Positions 29,836-39,198 of a stretch of 64,000 bases of DNA are shown piece by piece. The DNA is from Piscinibacter sp. (GTDB lineage Bacteria > Pseudomonadota > Gammaproteobacteria > Burkholderiales > Burkholderiaceae_C): the NCBI GenBank assembly GCA_017983795.1, contig JAGOAS010000018.1, positions 38,129-102,128 of the forward strand. The letters are read 5' to 3'. How positions within the stretch are numbered: position 1 is the first letter of the stretch; every line of letters starts with the position of its first letter. A program made the position numbers and the translations under genes. The notes below the pieces were generated by a model, which was not told the DNA's origin, did no database searches, and saw only the letters and a list, made by a program, of their open reading frames with translations.

Positions 29836-30938
29836 GCCACGCTCACCGGCACGCGCGGCGCCAGCGCACACATCAGCTCGTAGCCGACCGTGCCGGCCGA
29901 GCGCGCCACCTCGTCGATGGGCAGCAGGCTGCCGTTCGGGCCGCGCCCCCACAGCGTGACCTCGGCGCCGAGGCCGGCCTCGGGCACCGGCGTGAGGTCG
30001 ACGGTGATCATGTCCATCGAGACGCGCCCGACGGTGCGCGTGCGCACGCCGTTCACGAGCACCGGCGTGCCGGTGGGTGCGACGCGCGGGTAGCCGTCGG
30101 CATAACCGCAGGCGACCACGCCGATGCGCATCGCCGCTTCGGCGGTGAAGCCGCCGCCGTAGCCGACGCGGTCGCCGCGCTGCAGCGGCTGGATGGCGAT
30201 CAGCTTGGCGGCCAGCGTCATCGCCGGCTGCAGATCCCAGCCGCGCACGTCGTGCGCCGGGTAGTCGGGCGCCGAGCCGTAGACCATGATGCCGGGGCGC
30301 ACCCAGTCGGCCGCGACGCGTGCACCTTCGCCTTCGGCACCGGCAAAGCGCAGCGTCGCCGCGCTGTTGCTCACCGAGCGCTCGCCCGGCAGCTCGCGCG
30401 TGACCGCCTCGAAAGCCTCCAGCTGCGCGGCCACGCCCGCTTCACCGTCGGCATCGGCGAAGTGCGTCATCAGCGTGATCTCGTCGACCTGCGTCAGCCC
30501 CGACAGGCGCTGCCAGGCCGCGCGGTAGTGCTGCGGCCGGAAGCCGAGCCGGTTCATGCCGCTGTTCATCTTCAGGAAGACGCGTTGCGGCGCGTGGGTC
30601 TTGTGGGCGGCGAGCATGTCGATCTGCGCCTCGTGGTGCACCACATGCCAGAGATCGAGGCGCGAGCAAAGTTCCAGGTCGCGCGGCTCGAAGCAGCCTT
30701 CGAGCAGCAGCACGGGGCCGCGCCAGCCGAGCTCGCGCACGCGCCGCGCCTCGTCCAGATCGAGCAGCGCGAAGCCGTCGGCGCCGGAGAGGCCTGCGTA
30801 GGCGCGTTCGATGCCGTGGCCGTAGGCGTTGGCCTTCACCACCGCCCAGACGCGCGACTGCGGTGCGGCCTGGCGCGCGCGGCGCAGGTTGTGGGCGAGG
30901 GCCTCGGTGTGGATGGTGGCGGCGATCGGGCGGGGCAT
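29832..30938 (-). CDS. alr: alanine racemase
   Basis: The 368-residue PLP enzyme has the cofactor lysine Lys35 in [10 protein letters not shown] and the second catalytic base Tyr in RVGYGGGF. It interconverts L- and D-alanine for peptidoglycan. I start it at the ATG at 30938 ([10 protein letters not shown]), the usual family N-terminus; an ATG four codons upstream (30950) is open too, and neither has a strong ribosome site. It overlaps the downstream small membrane gene (ATGA) and is divergent from lplT. Confidence 0.95.
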   Translation of the reverse strand: MPRPIAATIHTEALAHNLRRARQAAPQSRVWAVVKANAYGHGIERAYAGLSGADGFALLDLDEARRVRELGWRGPVLLLEGCFEPRDLELCSRLDLWHVVHHEAQIDMLAAHKTHAPQRVFLKMNSGMNRLGFRPQHYRAAWQRLSGLTQVDEITLMTHFADADGEAGVAAQLEAFEAVTRELPGERSVSNSAATLRFAGAEGEGARVAADWVRPGIMVYGSAPDYPAHDVRGWDLQPAMTLAAKLIAIQPLQRGDRVGYGGGFTAEAAMRIGVVACGYADGYPRVAPTGTPVLVNGVRTRTVGRVSMDMITVDLTPVPEAGLGAEVTLWGRGPNGSLLPIDEVARSAGTVGYELMCALAPRVPVSVA

Positions 30939-31005
30939 GGTGCGGATCATTCTGCCAGCCGCATCACACCCGGCAAAAGCCCGGCCGTGAGGGGTGGTAA
31001 CCGCA

Positions 31006-31014
31006 TGCTATAAA
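31006..31014 (+). promoter_or_regulatory. extended -10 promoter of lplT
   Basis: TGCTATAAA is an extended -10 (TGn plus TATAAA) 58 bases before the lplT start. No good -35 is seen, which extended -10 promoters tolerate. Confidence 0.5.
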
Positions 31015-31072
31015 CCGGCGCCGCCGACCTTTTTCCCGCCTTCCCGGGCATCGCGCGAGCGATACGGAGCGA

Positions 31073-32350
31073 ATGAAAAAAGGCTTCTACACCATCATGT
31101 CGGCGCAGTTCTTCAGCTCGCTGGCCGACAACGCATTGCTGGTGGCGGCCATCGAATTGCTGAAGAGCTCGGGCGCTCCGACTTGGCATGTGCCGGCGCT
31201 CTCGCCGATGTTCGCGCTCTTCTACGTGATCCTCGCGCCCTTCGTCGGCGCCTTCGCCGACGCGGTGCCCAAGGGCAAGGTCATGTTCATCTCGAACGCG
31301 ATCAAGGTGATCGGCTGCCTGATGATGCTGTTCGGCGGCCACCCGCTGCTGGCCTACGGAATCGTCGGCCTGGGCGCGGCGGCCTACTCGCCGGCCAAGT
31401 ACGGCATCCTCACCGAGCTGCTGCCGGCCTCGCAGCTGGTCAAGGCCAACGGCTGGATCGAGGGCCTGACCATCCTGTCGATCATCTTCGGCATCCTGCT
31501 CGGCGGCCAGCTGGTGGGCAAGGTCGTCTCGGTGCATCTGCTGTCCTTCGACCTGCCGATGATCGAGACCGGCATCGACACCCCGCCCGAGGCGGCGATC
31601 TCGGTGATCGTGTTCTTCTACGTCGCCGCGGCGCTGTTCAACCTCAAGATCCCGCGCACCGAGGCGCCGCTGCAGCCGCTCACCGGCAACCTGCTCGAGC
31701 TGGTGCGCGACTTCTCCAACTGCAACGCGCGGCTGTGGAGCGACAAGCTCGGCCAGATCTCGCTGGCCACCACCACGCTGTTCTGGGGCGTGTCGGGCAA
31801 CCTGCGCGTGATCGTCTTCGCCTGGGCCGCCGCGGCGCTCGGCTACACCACCACGCAGGCCTCCTCGCTGGTCGGCGTGGTGGCGATCGGCACCGCCATC
31901 GGCGCGGTGATGGCCTCGATGCGTTGCCGGCTCGACCAGGCCACCGGCGTGATCCCGCTGGGCATCGGGATGGGCGTGCTGGTGATCGGCCTGAATTTCA
32001 TCGGCAACGTCTGGGTGGCGGCGCCCTTCCTGGTGCTGCTGGGCGCGATCGGCGGCTTCCTCGTCGTGCCGATGAATGCGCTGCTGCAGCACCGCGGCCA
32101 CAACCTGATGGGCGCCGGCCGCTCGATCGCGGTGCAGAACTTCAACGAGCAGGCCTGCATCCTCGGCCTGGGCGCCTTCTATGCCGGCATGACCCGCTTC
32201 GGCCTGTCGGCCTTCGGCGCGATCACGATCTTCGGCCTGTTCGTCGCCTGCACCATGGGCCTGATCCGCGGCTGGCACCGCTCGAATCGCGTCAAGCACA
32301 AGGAGGAGGTCGACCACCTCCTGGCGATCGCCCGCACCGACAAGCACTGA
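31073..32350 (+). CDS. lplT: lysophospholipid transporter LplT (MFS)
   Basis: The 425-residue MFS protein has about 12 hydrophobic segments and the LplT opener FYTIMSAQFFSSLADNALLVAAI. It flips lysophosphatidylethanolamine across the inner membrane for re-acylation. In enterobacteria the acyltransferase partner Aas is adjacent or fused; no aas gene is visible here. GGAG precedes the ATG. Divergent from alr with an extended -10 at 31006. Confidence 0.92.
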   Translation: MKKGFYTIMSAQFFSSLADNALLVAAIELLKSSGAPTWHVPALSPMFALFYVILAPFVGAFADAVPKGKVMFISNAIKVIGCLMMLFGGHPLLAYGIVGLGAAAYSPAKYGILTELLPASQLVKANGWIEGLTILSIIFGILLGGQLVGKVVSVHLLSFDLPMIETGIDTPPEAAISVIVFFYVAAALFNLKIPRTEAPLQPLTGNLLELVRDFSNCNARLWSDKLGQISLATTTLFWGVSGNLRVIVFAWAAAALGYTTTQASSLVGVVAIGTAIGAVMASMRCRLDQATGVIPLGIGMGVLVIGLNFIGNVWVAAPFLVLLGAIGGFLVVPMNALLQHRGHNLMGAGRSIAVQNFNEQACILGLGAFYAGMTRFGLSAFGAITIFGLFVACTMGLIRGWHRSNRVKHKEEVDHLLAIARTDKH

Positions 32351-32357
32351 ACGGCGC

Positions 32358-33245
32358 TCAGCCCCGCTGATCGACGATCACCTTCTCGATCGCCGCCGCC
32401 CACGGCACGGCCAGCTTGCGGCAGCCCGCGCGGTTGAGGTGGATCTCGTTGACCCAGTCGCCGTTCTCGCCGCTGCTGCCGGCGGCCGCCGGCACGAGGG
32501 GAATCTGCGTGGTGTCGAAGAAGTGCAGGTTCGGATAGCGCGCCGCATCGGCCGCACAGCCGGCGATCAGCGCCGCGAGGCGGCCGATCAGCAGCGCGGC
32601 CACGGCTGCGTAGTCGGCCTCGGGGATGCCGTAGGCCTGCACCGAGGGCAGCAGCCACGGCCCGATTCCCAGCTCGGCCGGTGCCGGGCGCGGCGTCGGC
32701 ACCGCGTAGCCGTGCAGGAACATCGGCGCACCCTTCGACGGCCCGGCGTCGCGCAGCGCCAGCATGGCGTCGAGGTTGGCGCGGAAGTAGCCGCAGAAGG
32801 TCTGCCAGCCGGCGTCGCTCAGGTAGCGCGCCGCGCCGTCGGATGCCGGCCCCCATTCGGCGGCGGTGCGCAGCAGGCGCAGGTTCAGCGCCACGCCGTC
32901 GGCACGCACGCCCAGCGCGTCGATCAGGTCGTTGCCGCCGCAGGACAGCAGCAGGCCGTCCCAGGCGCGCTTGCGCGCTCCGGTCAGCAGGTCGACGAAG
33001 GCCGGGTCGCGCCGCGTGTCGACCATGCGCCGCAAGGTGTCGCCCGGCGTCGCGCAGTTGATCGCCACGGCGCTCTGCGCGAAGCGCATCTCGAACAGCA
33101 GGTTGGCGTTCTTCAGCGGGTTGAGCGCACCGACGGTGAACCAGGAATCGCCCTCGGCGAGGAAGCGGATGCCGAAGCCGCCCAGGTTGGGCGCGAGGGT
33201 GGGCGAGTTCAGGTCGGACGGCGGGTGGATCTCGAGCTTGTTCAT
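32358..33245 (-). CDS. SGNH/GDSL hydrolase
   Basis: The 295-residue protein has block I GDSW (AEGDSWFTVG), block III LSCGGNDLIDA and block V DWVNEIHLNR supplying Asp and His, so the Ser-Asp-His set is complete. The GDSW variant and a cytosolic location (no signal peptide) point to a small-ester or acyl hydrolase of unknown substrate. It is convergent with lplT and divergent from the EamA gene. Full length for the family. Confidence 0.85.
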   Translation of the reverse strand: MNKLEIHPPSDLNSPTLAPNLGGFGIRFLAEGDSWFTVGALNPLKNANLLFEMRFAQSAVAINCATPGDTLRRMVDTRRDPAFVDLLTGARKRAWDGLLLSCGGNDLIDALGVRADGVALNLRLLRTAAEWGPASDGAARYLSDAGWQTFCGYFRANLDAMLALRDAGPSKGAPMFLHGYAVPTPRPAPAELGIGPWLLPSVQAYGIPEADYAAVAALLIGRLAALIAGCAADAARYPNLHFFDTTQIPLVPAAAGSSGENGDWVNEIHLNRAGCRKLAVPWAAAIEKVIVDQRG

Positions 33246-33344
33246 CGTGTGCGTCTCCAGGCTTGCCGCACGGTAGCCCCGCGCCCGCGCCGCGGCAATC
33301 CGGCAAGCTGGGGAGCTTGAGCCTGCTCAGCGAGAATCGAGCGG

Positions 33345-34253
33345 ATGTCTTCCGTCTCCACGCGCGCGAGTTTCACCGCGCCGGCCCTGGCCCTCGTCAT
33401 CAACGCCTTCGTCTGGGGCACCTCGTGGTGGCCGTTCCGGCAGCTGGAGGCGCGCGGGCTGCACCCGCTGTGGGCCACGGTGCTGATCTACGCGGTGGCG
33501 GTGCTGGTGATCCTCGCGCTGCGCCCGCGCGCGCTCGGCCAACTGCTGCGCACGCCGGTGCTGTGGATCCTGGTGCTGGCCTCGGGCACCACCAACGCCG
33601 CGTTCAACTGGGCCGTGACCCTCGGCGACGTGGTGCGCGTGGTGCTGCTGTTCTACCTGATGCCGCTGTGGGCGGTGCTGCTGGCGCGGCTGGTCCTGCG
33701 CGAGCCGCTCACGCACCACGCCGCGGCGCGCGTGCTGCTGGCGCTGGCCGGCGCTGCCGTGGTGCTGTGGCCGGCCGGGCGCAGCGGCTGGGAGGCGCTG
33801 CCGCTGCCGCGCACACTGCCCGACTGGCTGGGCGTGCTGGGCGGCTTCTGCTTCGCGCTCAACAACGTGATGCTGCGCCGCGAGGCGCATCGGCCCGAGG
33901 AGGCACGCGCGCTGGCGATGTTCGTCGGCGGCATGGCGGTGGCCGGCACGCTGGCCCTGGTCCTGGTAGGCAACGGCATGGCGTCGCCGCCGCCGGCGCC
34001 GGCGCCCGGCTGGGTGGCCGGCGTGGCGGCGATGGCGCTGCTCTTCCTGGCCGGCAACCTCGCGCTGCAGTACGGCGCGGCGCGCCTGCCCGCCAACGTG
34101 ACCTCGGTGGTGATGCTCACCGAGATCCTGTTCGCCTCGATCTCGGCGCTCGCGCTCGGCGGCGGCCACCTGGACGGCCAGCTGCTCGGCGGCGGGGCCT
34201 TGATCCTCGCAGCGGCATTGCTGTCCACGCTCTCCGGCGCGGACGCGCACTGA
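33345..34253 (+). CDS. EamA-family drug/metabolite transporter (DMT superfamily)
   Basis: The 302-residue protein has about ten hydrophobic segments in two EamA repeats (about 12-140 and 160-295), with NAFVWGTSWWPFRQLE and YLMPLWAVLLARLVLREPLT. Such carriers export metabolites or amino acids; substrate unknown. It has no Shine-Dalgarno site but GAGAAT 8 bases before the ATG, similar to the genes at 355 and 27871. It is convergent with the response regulator with only 3 bases between stops. Confidence 0.88.
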   Translation: MSSVSTRASFTAPALALVINAFVWGTSWWPFRQLEARGLHPLWATVLIYAVAVLVILALRPRALGQLLRTPVLWILVLASGTTNAAFNWAVTLGDVVRVVLLFYLMPLWAVLLARLVLREPLTHHAAARVLLALAGAAVVLWPAGRSGWEALPLPRTLPDWLGVLGGFCFALNNVMLRREAHRPEEARALAMFVGGMAVAGTLALVLVGNGMASPPPAPAPGWVAGVAAMALLFLAGNLALQYGAARLPANVTSVVMLTEILFASISALALGGGHLDGQLLGGGALILAAALLSTLSGADAH

Positions 34254-34256
34254 TCA

Positions 34257-35174
34257 TCAGGCGGCGGTGGCCGTGTCGGCCTGCCACTCGAAGGCCGGGT
34301 CGACCTGCAGCAGCGTGGCGATGAACTCGCTCTCGTGCAGCGGCTTGGTGAGGTAGGCGTCGCAGCCGGCCAGCGAGCCGCGCACGCGGTCGGTGGCGCC
34401 GTCCAGCCCGGTGACCATCACCACCACCGTGCGCAGGCCGGCGCGCTGCGCGCCGCGCTGCTTGAGGCGCTGGCACAGCTGCAGGCCGTCGATGCTGCCC
34501 GGCGGGCCGAGCACCACGTCGAGAAACACCATCTCGAAGGTGCGGCGCGAAAGCAGATCGAGTGCCGCCTCGCCGGAGGCGCACTCGATGACGCGGTAGC
34601 CGAGGTGCTGCAGGCGCTGCTTGAGAAACTGGCGCGCGATCGGGCTGTCTTCGACCAGCAGCACCTCGCGCCCGCCGCCGCCGCGCGGGCGCGACGCGGC
34701 GGGGGCCGGCGCCGGCTCAGGCGCCGCCTCGGCGGCCGGCGCAGGCGGCTCGGCGCGGCGCTGCGGCAGGTCGTCGAGGCCGCCGCGCAGCGTGTCGACC
34801 TCCATCGGGTCGAGATCCATCATCGCGCTGGGCGGCTCGGGGGCGCTCAGGCGCAGTTCCACCAGCTCGTCGAGCGCGCGCATCACGTGCACCGGGTCGA
34901 TCGGGCGCGGCAGCCAGGCGGCGGCGCCCTCGGGCGCGGCGGCGCCGATGAACACGGTGTCCTCGACGCGCTGGCCGCGGCGCACCGCGGCCACCGAGGC
35001 GGCGTGGTCGGCATCGGCGATCAGGAAGTCGGCCATGCCGGGCTCATCGACCTGGCGGAAGGCGGGCGAACGCCGCGCCGCGAGGCGGAAGAACGACGCC
35101 AGCGCCTGCCGCTCGAAGGCCGAGAAGCCCTCGATGGCGACGGTGAAGGTGTCGATGAAGCCGGCGTCGGACAT
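34257..35174 (-). CDS. response regulator with degenerate N-terminal receiver and C-terminal REC domain
   Basis: In this 305-residue protein residues about 8-112 resemble a receiver that has lost its phosphorylation Asp: DFLIADADHA, then FIGAAAPEGAAAWLPRPIDP at the switch region. A Pro/Ala linker (about 113-170) follows, then a normal REC domain (about 170-292) with VLLVEDSPIARQ, phosphoacceptor Asp in FLDVVLG and YLTKPL. There is no DNA-binding output domain, so it is probably a phosphotransfer or protein-interaction relay. No kinase is adjacent. Confidence 0.82.
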   Translation of the reverse strand: MSDAGFIDTFTVAIEGFSAFERQALASFFRLAARRSPAFRQVDEPGMADFLIADADHAASVAAVRRGQRVEDTVFIGAAAPEGAAAWLPRPIDPVHVMRALDELVELRLSAPEPPSAMMDLDPMEVDTLRGGLDDLPQRRAEPPAPAAEAAPEPAPAPAASRPRGGGGREVLLVEDSPIARQFLKQRLQHLGYRVIECASGEAALDLLSRRTFEMVFLDVVLGPPGSIDGLQLCQRLKQRGAQRAGLRTVVVMVTGLDGATDRVRGSLAGCDAYLTKPLHESEFIATLLQVDPAFEWQADTATAA

Positions 35175-35316
35175 GGTCGTTCATCATCGCCCGAGCCGCG
35201 CCGCCGTCAAGCGAGGCTCCTGGGGATTGCCGTTTCTTCACGGTGATTCCTCACGCCGCCCATGGCCGGGCCCGGCGGCCGTTACCATCGCGGCTCCACC
35301 TTCGGGAGAGCGAGCC

Positions 35317-35814
35317 ATGGCCCAGCCCAGCGTCTACGACTTCGAGGCCTTGTCGATCACCGGCAAGCCGGCGCAGCTGTCGACCCAGCGCGGCAAGGTG
35401 CTGCTGATCGTCAACACCGCCAGCCAGTGCGGCTTCACGCCGCAGTTCGCCGGCCTCGAGCAGCTGTGGAAGGACTACCGCGATCGCGGCCTCGTGGTGA
35501 TCGGCTTTCCGAGCAACCAGTTCGGCGGCCAGGATCCGGGCGGCAACGACCAGATCGCCTCGTTCTGCGAGATGAACTACGGCGTGAGCTTCCCGATGAT
35601 GGCCAAGGTCGAGGTGAACGGCGGCAACGCGCATCCGCTGTGGCAGTTCCTCACGAAAGAAGCGCGCGGCGTGCTCGGCACGCAGGCGATCAAGTGGAAC
35701 TTCACCAAGTTCCTGGTCGGCCGCGACGGCACCGTGCTCAAGCGCTACGCCCCCAACGATGCGCCGGAATCCCTGCGCAAGGACATCGAAGCCGCACTCG
35801 CGGCAAAGGCCTGA
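35317..35814 (+). CDS. glutathione peroxidase (thiol peroxidase, Gpx/BtuE type)
   Basis: The 165-residue protein has the active-site tetrad Cys38 ([11 protein letters not shown]), Gln (FPSNQFGGQ) and Trp/Asn ([10 protein letters not shown]), with Cys instead of selenocysteine. It reduces peroxides using glutathione or thioredoxin. GGGAGAGCGAG precedes the ATG at 35317. The aromatic aminotransferase gene follows after 7 bases; the link is probably only positional. Confidence 0.92.
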   Translation: MAQPSVYDFEALSITGKPAQLSTQRGKVLLIVNTASQCGFTPQFAGLEQLWKDYRDRGLVVIGFPSNQFGGQDPGGNDQIASFCEMNYGVSFPMMAKVEVNGGNAHPLWQFLTKEARGVLGTQAIKWNFTKFLVGRDGTVLKRYAPNDAPESLRKDIEAALAAKA

Positions 35815-35821
35815 CACACCC

Positions 35822-37015
35822 ATGTTCTCCCACGTCGAACCCTTCGCCGGCGATCCCATCCTCAGCCTCAACGAGGACTTCCAGAAGGATCCGCGCGCGC
35901 ACAAGATCAACCTGTCGATCGGCATCTATTTCGACGACGCCGGGCGCATCCCGGTGCTCGAGTCGGTGAAACGCGCCGAAGCCAAGGTGGTGGCCGAAGG
36001 CGGGCCCAAGCCCTACCTGCCGATCGAAGGCGCGGCCAACTTCCGCGCCGCGGTGCAGGCGCTGCTGTTCGGCGCCGATCACGAGGCGGTGAAGAGCGGC
36101 CGCGTGGCCACCATCCAGTCGGTCGGCTCCTCGGGCGGCCTGAAGGTCGGCGCCGACTTCATCGCGCGCTGGTTCCCCGGCAGCGGCGTGTGGGTCAGCG
36201 ACCCGACCTGGGACAACCACCGCTCCATGTTCGAGGGCGCCGGCCTCGCGGTGCAGAGCTATCCGTACTACGACGCCAAGACCGGTGGCGTGCGCTTTGC
36301 CGACATGCTCGCCGCGCTCGACACGCTGCCGGCGAAGAGCATCGTGCTGCTGCACGCCTGCTGCCACAACCCGACCGGCGTCGACCTCACGCGCGCGCAG
36401 TGGGACGAGCTGATCCCGCTGCTCAAGCGCCGCAAGCTCATCCCCTACCTCGACCTCGCCTACCAGGGCTTCGGCGACGGCATCGCGGAAGACGCCTACG
36501 CGATCCGCGCCATCGCCGCGGCCGGCCTGCCGGCCTTCGTAGCGAACAGCTTCTCCAAGAGCATGAGCGTGTACGGCGAACGCGCCGGCGCGTTGAGCGT
36601 GGTCTGCCCGGATGCGAAGCAGGCGGCGCTGGTGCTGGGCCAGTTGAAGTTCACCGTGCGGCGCAACTACTCCAGCCCGCCCATCCACGGCGGCCAGATC
36701 GTCGCGCGCGTGCTCACCGACCCCGAGCTGCGCCCGCTGTGGGAGAGCGAACTCGCGGCCATGCGCACGCGCATGCTGGCGATGCGCCAGACCCTGCACG
36801 GCGTGCTCAGCGCCAAGCTGCCGGGGCGCGACTTCGGCTACTTCCTCAGCCAGCGCGGCATGTTCAGCTACACCGGGCTCTCGGCGGCGCAGGTCGACCG
36901 GCTGCGCGAGGAGTTCGCCGTCTACCTGATCCGCTCCGGCCGGCTGTGCGTGGCCGGGCTGAACCAGGGCAACGTCGAGGCCACGGCGCAGGCCATGGCC
37001 GCGGTGATGTGCTGA
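35822..37015 (+). CDS. tyrB: aromatic amino acid aminotransferase (class I, AspC/TyrB type)
   Basis: The 397-residue fold-type I aminotransferase starts [20 protein letters not shown], with the PLP lysine in [15 protein letters not shown] and HNPTGVDLT earlier, matching AspC/TyrB. It transaminates Phe, Tyr or Asp with 2-oxoglutarate. The frame is open upstream, but MFSHVEPF at 35822 is the family start. Complete. AspC versus TyrB specificity cannot be settled from sequence. Confidence 0.9.
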   Translation: MFSHVEPFAGDPILSLNEDFQKDPRAHKINLSIGIYFDDAGRIPVLESVKRAEAKVVAEGGPKPYLPIEGAANFRAAVQALLFGADHEAVKSGRVATIQSVGSSGGLKVGADFIARWFPGSGVWVSDPTWDNHRSMFEGAGLAVQSYPYYDAKTGGVRFADMLAALDTLPAKSIVLLHACCHNPTGVDLTRAQWDELIPLLKRRKLIPYLDLAYQGFGDGIAEDAYAIRAIAAAGLPAFVANSFSKSMSVYGERAGALSVVCPDAKQAALVLGQLKFTVRRNYSSPPIHGGQIVARVLTDPELRPLWESELAAMRTRMLAMRQTLHGVLSAKLPGRDFGYFLSQRGMFSYTGLSAAQVDRLREEFAVYLIRSGRLCVAGLNQGNVEATAQAMAAVMC

Positions 37016-37045
37016 GGTCGATCGCGGTGGAGGCCGCCGCCTGCG

Positions 37046-38029
37046 TCACAGGCTCTCCAGCAGGCGGGCGATGGCTTCGGGCGACGGCAACTGGTCTTTC
37101 AGCTTCTTCGGCAGCGTCTTGGTGATTTCGTAGGTCGCCACGCCGATGGGCTTGCGCGCGTCGCGCAGCGCGTACTCGACGATGGTGCGCGTCTTCTCCT
37201 TGCACAGGATGATGCCGATGGACGGGTTCTCGTCCTCCTGCCGCACCTGCGCGTCCAGCGCGGCCAGGTAGAACTGCATCTTGCCGACGAACTCCGGCTC
37301 GAACTCGCCGATCTTCAGCTCGATGGCCACCAGTGCGCGCAAGCGCCGGTGGAACAGCAGCAGGTCGAGGAAATACTCCTTGCCGTCCACCTCCAGCCGG
37401 TACTGACTGCCCATGAAGGCGAACATGCCGCCCATCGCACGCAGAAAGTCTTCGATGCGGGCGATCAGCGAGCGCTCCAGTTCGCGCTCGCTGTGCTGCT
37501 CGCCCAGTTCGAGGAAGTCGAAGGCGTATTCGTCCTTCACCGCCAGCTTGGCCTGCGTGCGCAGGGCGGGAGTCAAGGTCCGGTCGAAGTTGGTCTGCCC
37601 CAGCAGCGACTTCTCGTAGCTCTGGTTGTCGATCTGGTGCGCGAGCACGTTCTTCGACCAACCGAACTTGCGCGTCATGCGCAGGTAGAACTCGCGCTCC
37701 TGCGCGTCCCCGCAGCGTTCGAGGATGATCAGGTTATGGCTCCAGCCGATTTCTCGCACCAGTGGTGCGAGTTTTCCCGCGCCGCTGTAGGTCTCGAAAA
37801 AGCTCTTCATCCGCCACGGGTTGGAGGCCGAGAAACCGCCCGTGCCCGGAAAGGCTGCTTGAAGGTCAGCGGCGAGCTGCGCCACCACGGCCTTGCCCCA
37901 GCCTTCGCTTTGCTGCCGCTCCACGATCAGCCGTCCGATGTCCCAGTACAAGCCGACCAGTTCCTTGTTGACCGCGCGCAGCGCGTGTGCAATCGAGGGA
38001 TGCGCAGGCCGTCGCGATGCCGGCATCAT
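37046..38029 (-). CDS. YhcG-type PDDEXK nuclease-domain protein (DUF1016), apparently N-terminally truncated
   Basis: The 327-residue protein has the DUF1016 N-terminal region ALRAVNKELVGLYWDIGRLIVERQ and the C-terminal nuclease fold with Asp222 (YFLDLLLF) and Glu237-x-Lys239 (VAIELKIGEF). Family members are about 350-375 residues. Here the first ~30 residues usually preceding 'AVN.ELV.LYWDIG' are missing and replaced by MMPASRRPAHPSIAHA. The nearby start region also holds the 66-residue gene on the other strand. The catalytic core is intact, so it may be active or decaying. Such genes often travel with restriction-modification loci; none is here. Confidence 0.8.
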   Translation of the reverse strand: MMPASRRPAHPSIAHALRAVNKELVGLYWDIGRLIVERQQSEGWGKAVVAQLAADLQAAFPGTGGFSASNPWRMKSFFETYSGAGKLAPLVREIGWSHNLIILERCGDAQEREFYLRMTRKFGWSKNVLAHQIDNQSYEKSLLGQTNFDRTLTPALRTQAKLAVKDEYAFDFLELGEQHSERELERSLIARIEDFLRAMGGMFAFMGSQYRLEVDGKEYFLDLLLFHRRLRALVAIELKIGEFEPEFVGKMQFYLAALDAQVRQEDENPSIGIILCKEKTRTIVEYALRDARKPIGVATYEITKTLPKKLKDQLPSPEAIARLLESL

Positions 38030-38056
38030 GCAGCGTCCACCCACTGGAGGAATGAC

Positions 38057-38257
38057 ATGCCCCCATCCCTGCGCCTGTTTGCGCTCGTGTGCGTCCTCGT
38101 CGTCGTGGTGCTGACCCTGATGGGGCTCTACAAGCGGTTCAACTCGCCCGATGGAGAGCGCTGGCTCAAGCGCAGATTCCAGGGGCCGTTCGTCCCCACC
38201 GACGCGGTGGACGCGGCGCCGGGCCGCGAGCGCAAGGCGTCGTCGAACGAGCCCTGA
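38057..38257 (+). CDS. small single-pass membrane protein of unknown function
   Basis: The 66-residue product has one transmembrane helix (LRLFALVCVLVVVVLTLMGLY, about 5-25) and a basic then acidic tail. A strong GGAGG lies 6 bases before the ATG, which argues for real expression. It is divergent from the truncated YhcG-type gene and upstream of the cytochrome cluster on the same strand (63 bases). No family recognised. Confidence 0.65.
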   Translation: MPPSLRLFALVCVLVVVVLTLMGLYKRFNSPDGERWLKRRFQGPFVPTDAVDAAPGRERKASSNEP

Positions 38258-38320
38258 GAGGGGTGCTAAGACTTCCTTAAACCGGCTCCGCAACCATGGC
38301 GACACCCGAAAGGAGTCGTC

Positions 38321-38716
38321 ATGAAGAACAAACCCCTGCTCCTGCTCGCCGCCGCCGCGCTCGTCGCCGCGGCCGGCGCTCAGGCCGCTACCACGCCGGC
38401 CGAACAGCTCGCCGGCTACAGCGCCGCCGCCAAGGCCAGTGCCGATGCGGCGCGCGGCCAGAAGCTCTTCACCACCCAGGGCACGAAGGAGTGGAGCTGC
38501 TCCTCGTGCCACGGCGCCACGCCCACCGGCATGGGCAAGCACGCCTCCACCGGCAAGGCCATCCAGCCGCTCGCCCCGGCCTTCAACGCCGAGCGCTTCA
38601 GCGACACGGCCAAGACCGAGAAGTGGTTCCGCCGCAATTGCAACGACGTGCTCGGCCGCGAGTGCACGCCCGGCGAGAAGGCCGACGTGCTGGCCTGGCT
38701 GATGACGCTGAAGTGA
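38321..38716 (+). CDS. SHP-type (sphaeroides heme protein) cytochrome c, DUF1924
   Basis: This 131-residue exported protein has a signal peptide (cleavage near AQAAT, about 22) and one heme motif, Cys60-Cys63-His64 (CSSCH). An Asn-rich RRNCNDVLGRECTPGEK region near the end matches SHP, an oxygen- and nitrogen-ligand-binding cytochrome whose sixth ligand is an Asn. It is followed by a diheme cytochrome and a membrane cytochrome b, the conserved SHP partners. Physiological role not settled. Confidence 0.9.
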   Translation: MKNKPLLLLAAAALVAAAGAQAATTPAEQLAGYSAAAKASADAARGQKLFTTQGTKEWSCSSCHGATPTGMGKHASTGKAIQPLAPAFNAERFSDTAKTEKWFRRNCNDVLGRECTPGEKADVLAWLMTLK

Positions 38717-38727
38717 GGAGTCGCCGC

Positions 38728-39180
38728 ATGATCGCCTTGCGCACCACGCTCGCCGCATCGCTCGCGCTGGCCGCCACGCTGGCCCATGCCGACGACCGCT
38801 ACGCCCTCGCCCCCGCCTACGTGCAGGAGTGCGGCGCCTGCCACACGCCCTACCCGCCCGCGCTGCTGCCGGCCGAATCCTGGCAGCGCGTGATGGCCGG
38901 CCTCGCCAAACACTACGGCACCGATGCATCGCTGGACGCCGCGGCGCAGAAACCCCTCTCCGACTGGCTGCTGGCGCGCGCCGGCAGCGGCAAGCGCGCG
39001 CGCGTCGCGCCGCCGGACGACCGCATCACGCGCGGCGAATGGTTCGTGCGCAAGCACCGCGAGGTGTCGCAAGCGGCCTGGGCGCGCCCGGCCATCAAGA
39101 GCGCCGCCAACTGCGGCGCCTGCCACCCGGGTGCGGCCGAGGGCGACTACGACGAAGACCGCGTGCGCATCCCGCGCTGA
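38728..39180 (+). CDS. diheme cytochrome c (DHC)
   Basis: The 150-residue exported protein has a signal peptide (cleavage near AHADD, about 21). Two c-heme motifs flank a helical middle: CGACH at 35-39 and CGACH near the C-terminus. DHC is the electron donor to SHP in known pairs. It lies 11 bases after the SHP stop and 18 bases before the cytochrome b gene, in one operon. Expected flow: quinone, cytochrome b, DHC, SHP. Confidence 0.92.
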   Translation: MIALRTTLAASLALAATLAHADDRYALAPAYVQECGACHTPYPPALLPAESWQRVMAGLAKHYGTDASLDAAAQKPLSDWLLARAGSGKRARVAPPDDRITRGEWFVRKHREVSQAAWARPAIKSAANCGACHPGAAEGDYDEDRVRIPR

Positions 39181-39198
39181 CCGATCCCGGAGCACGAC

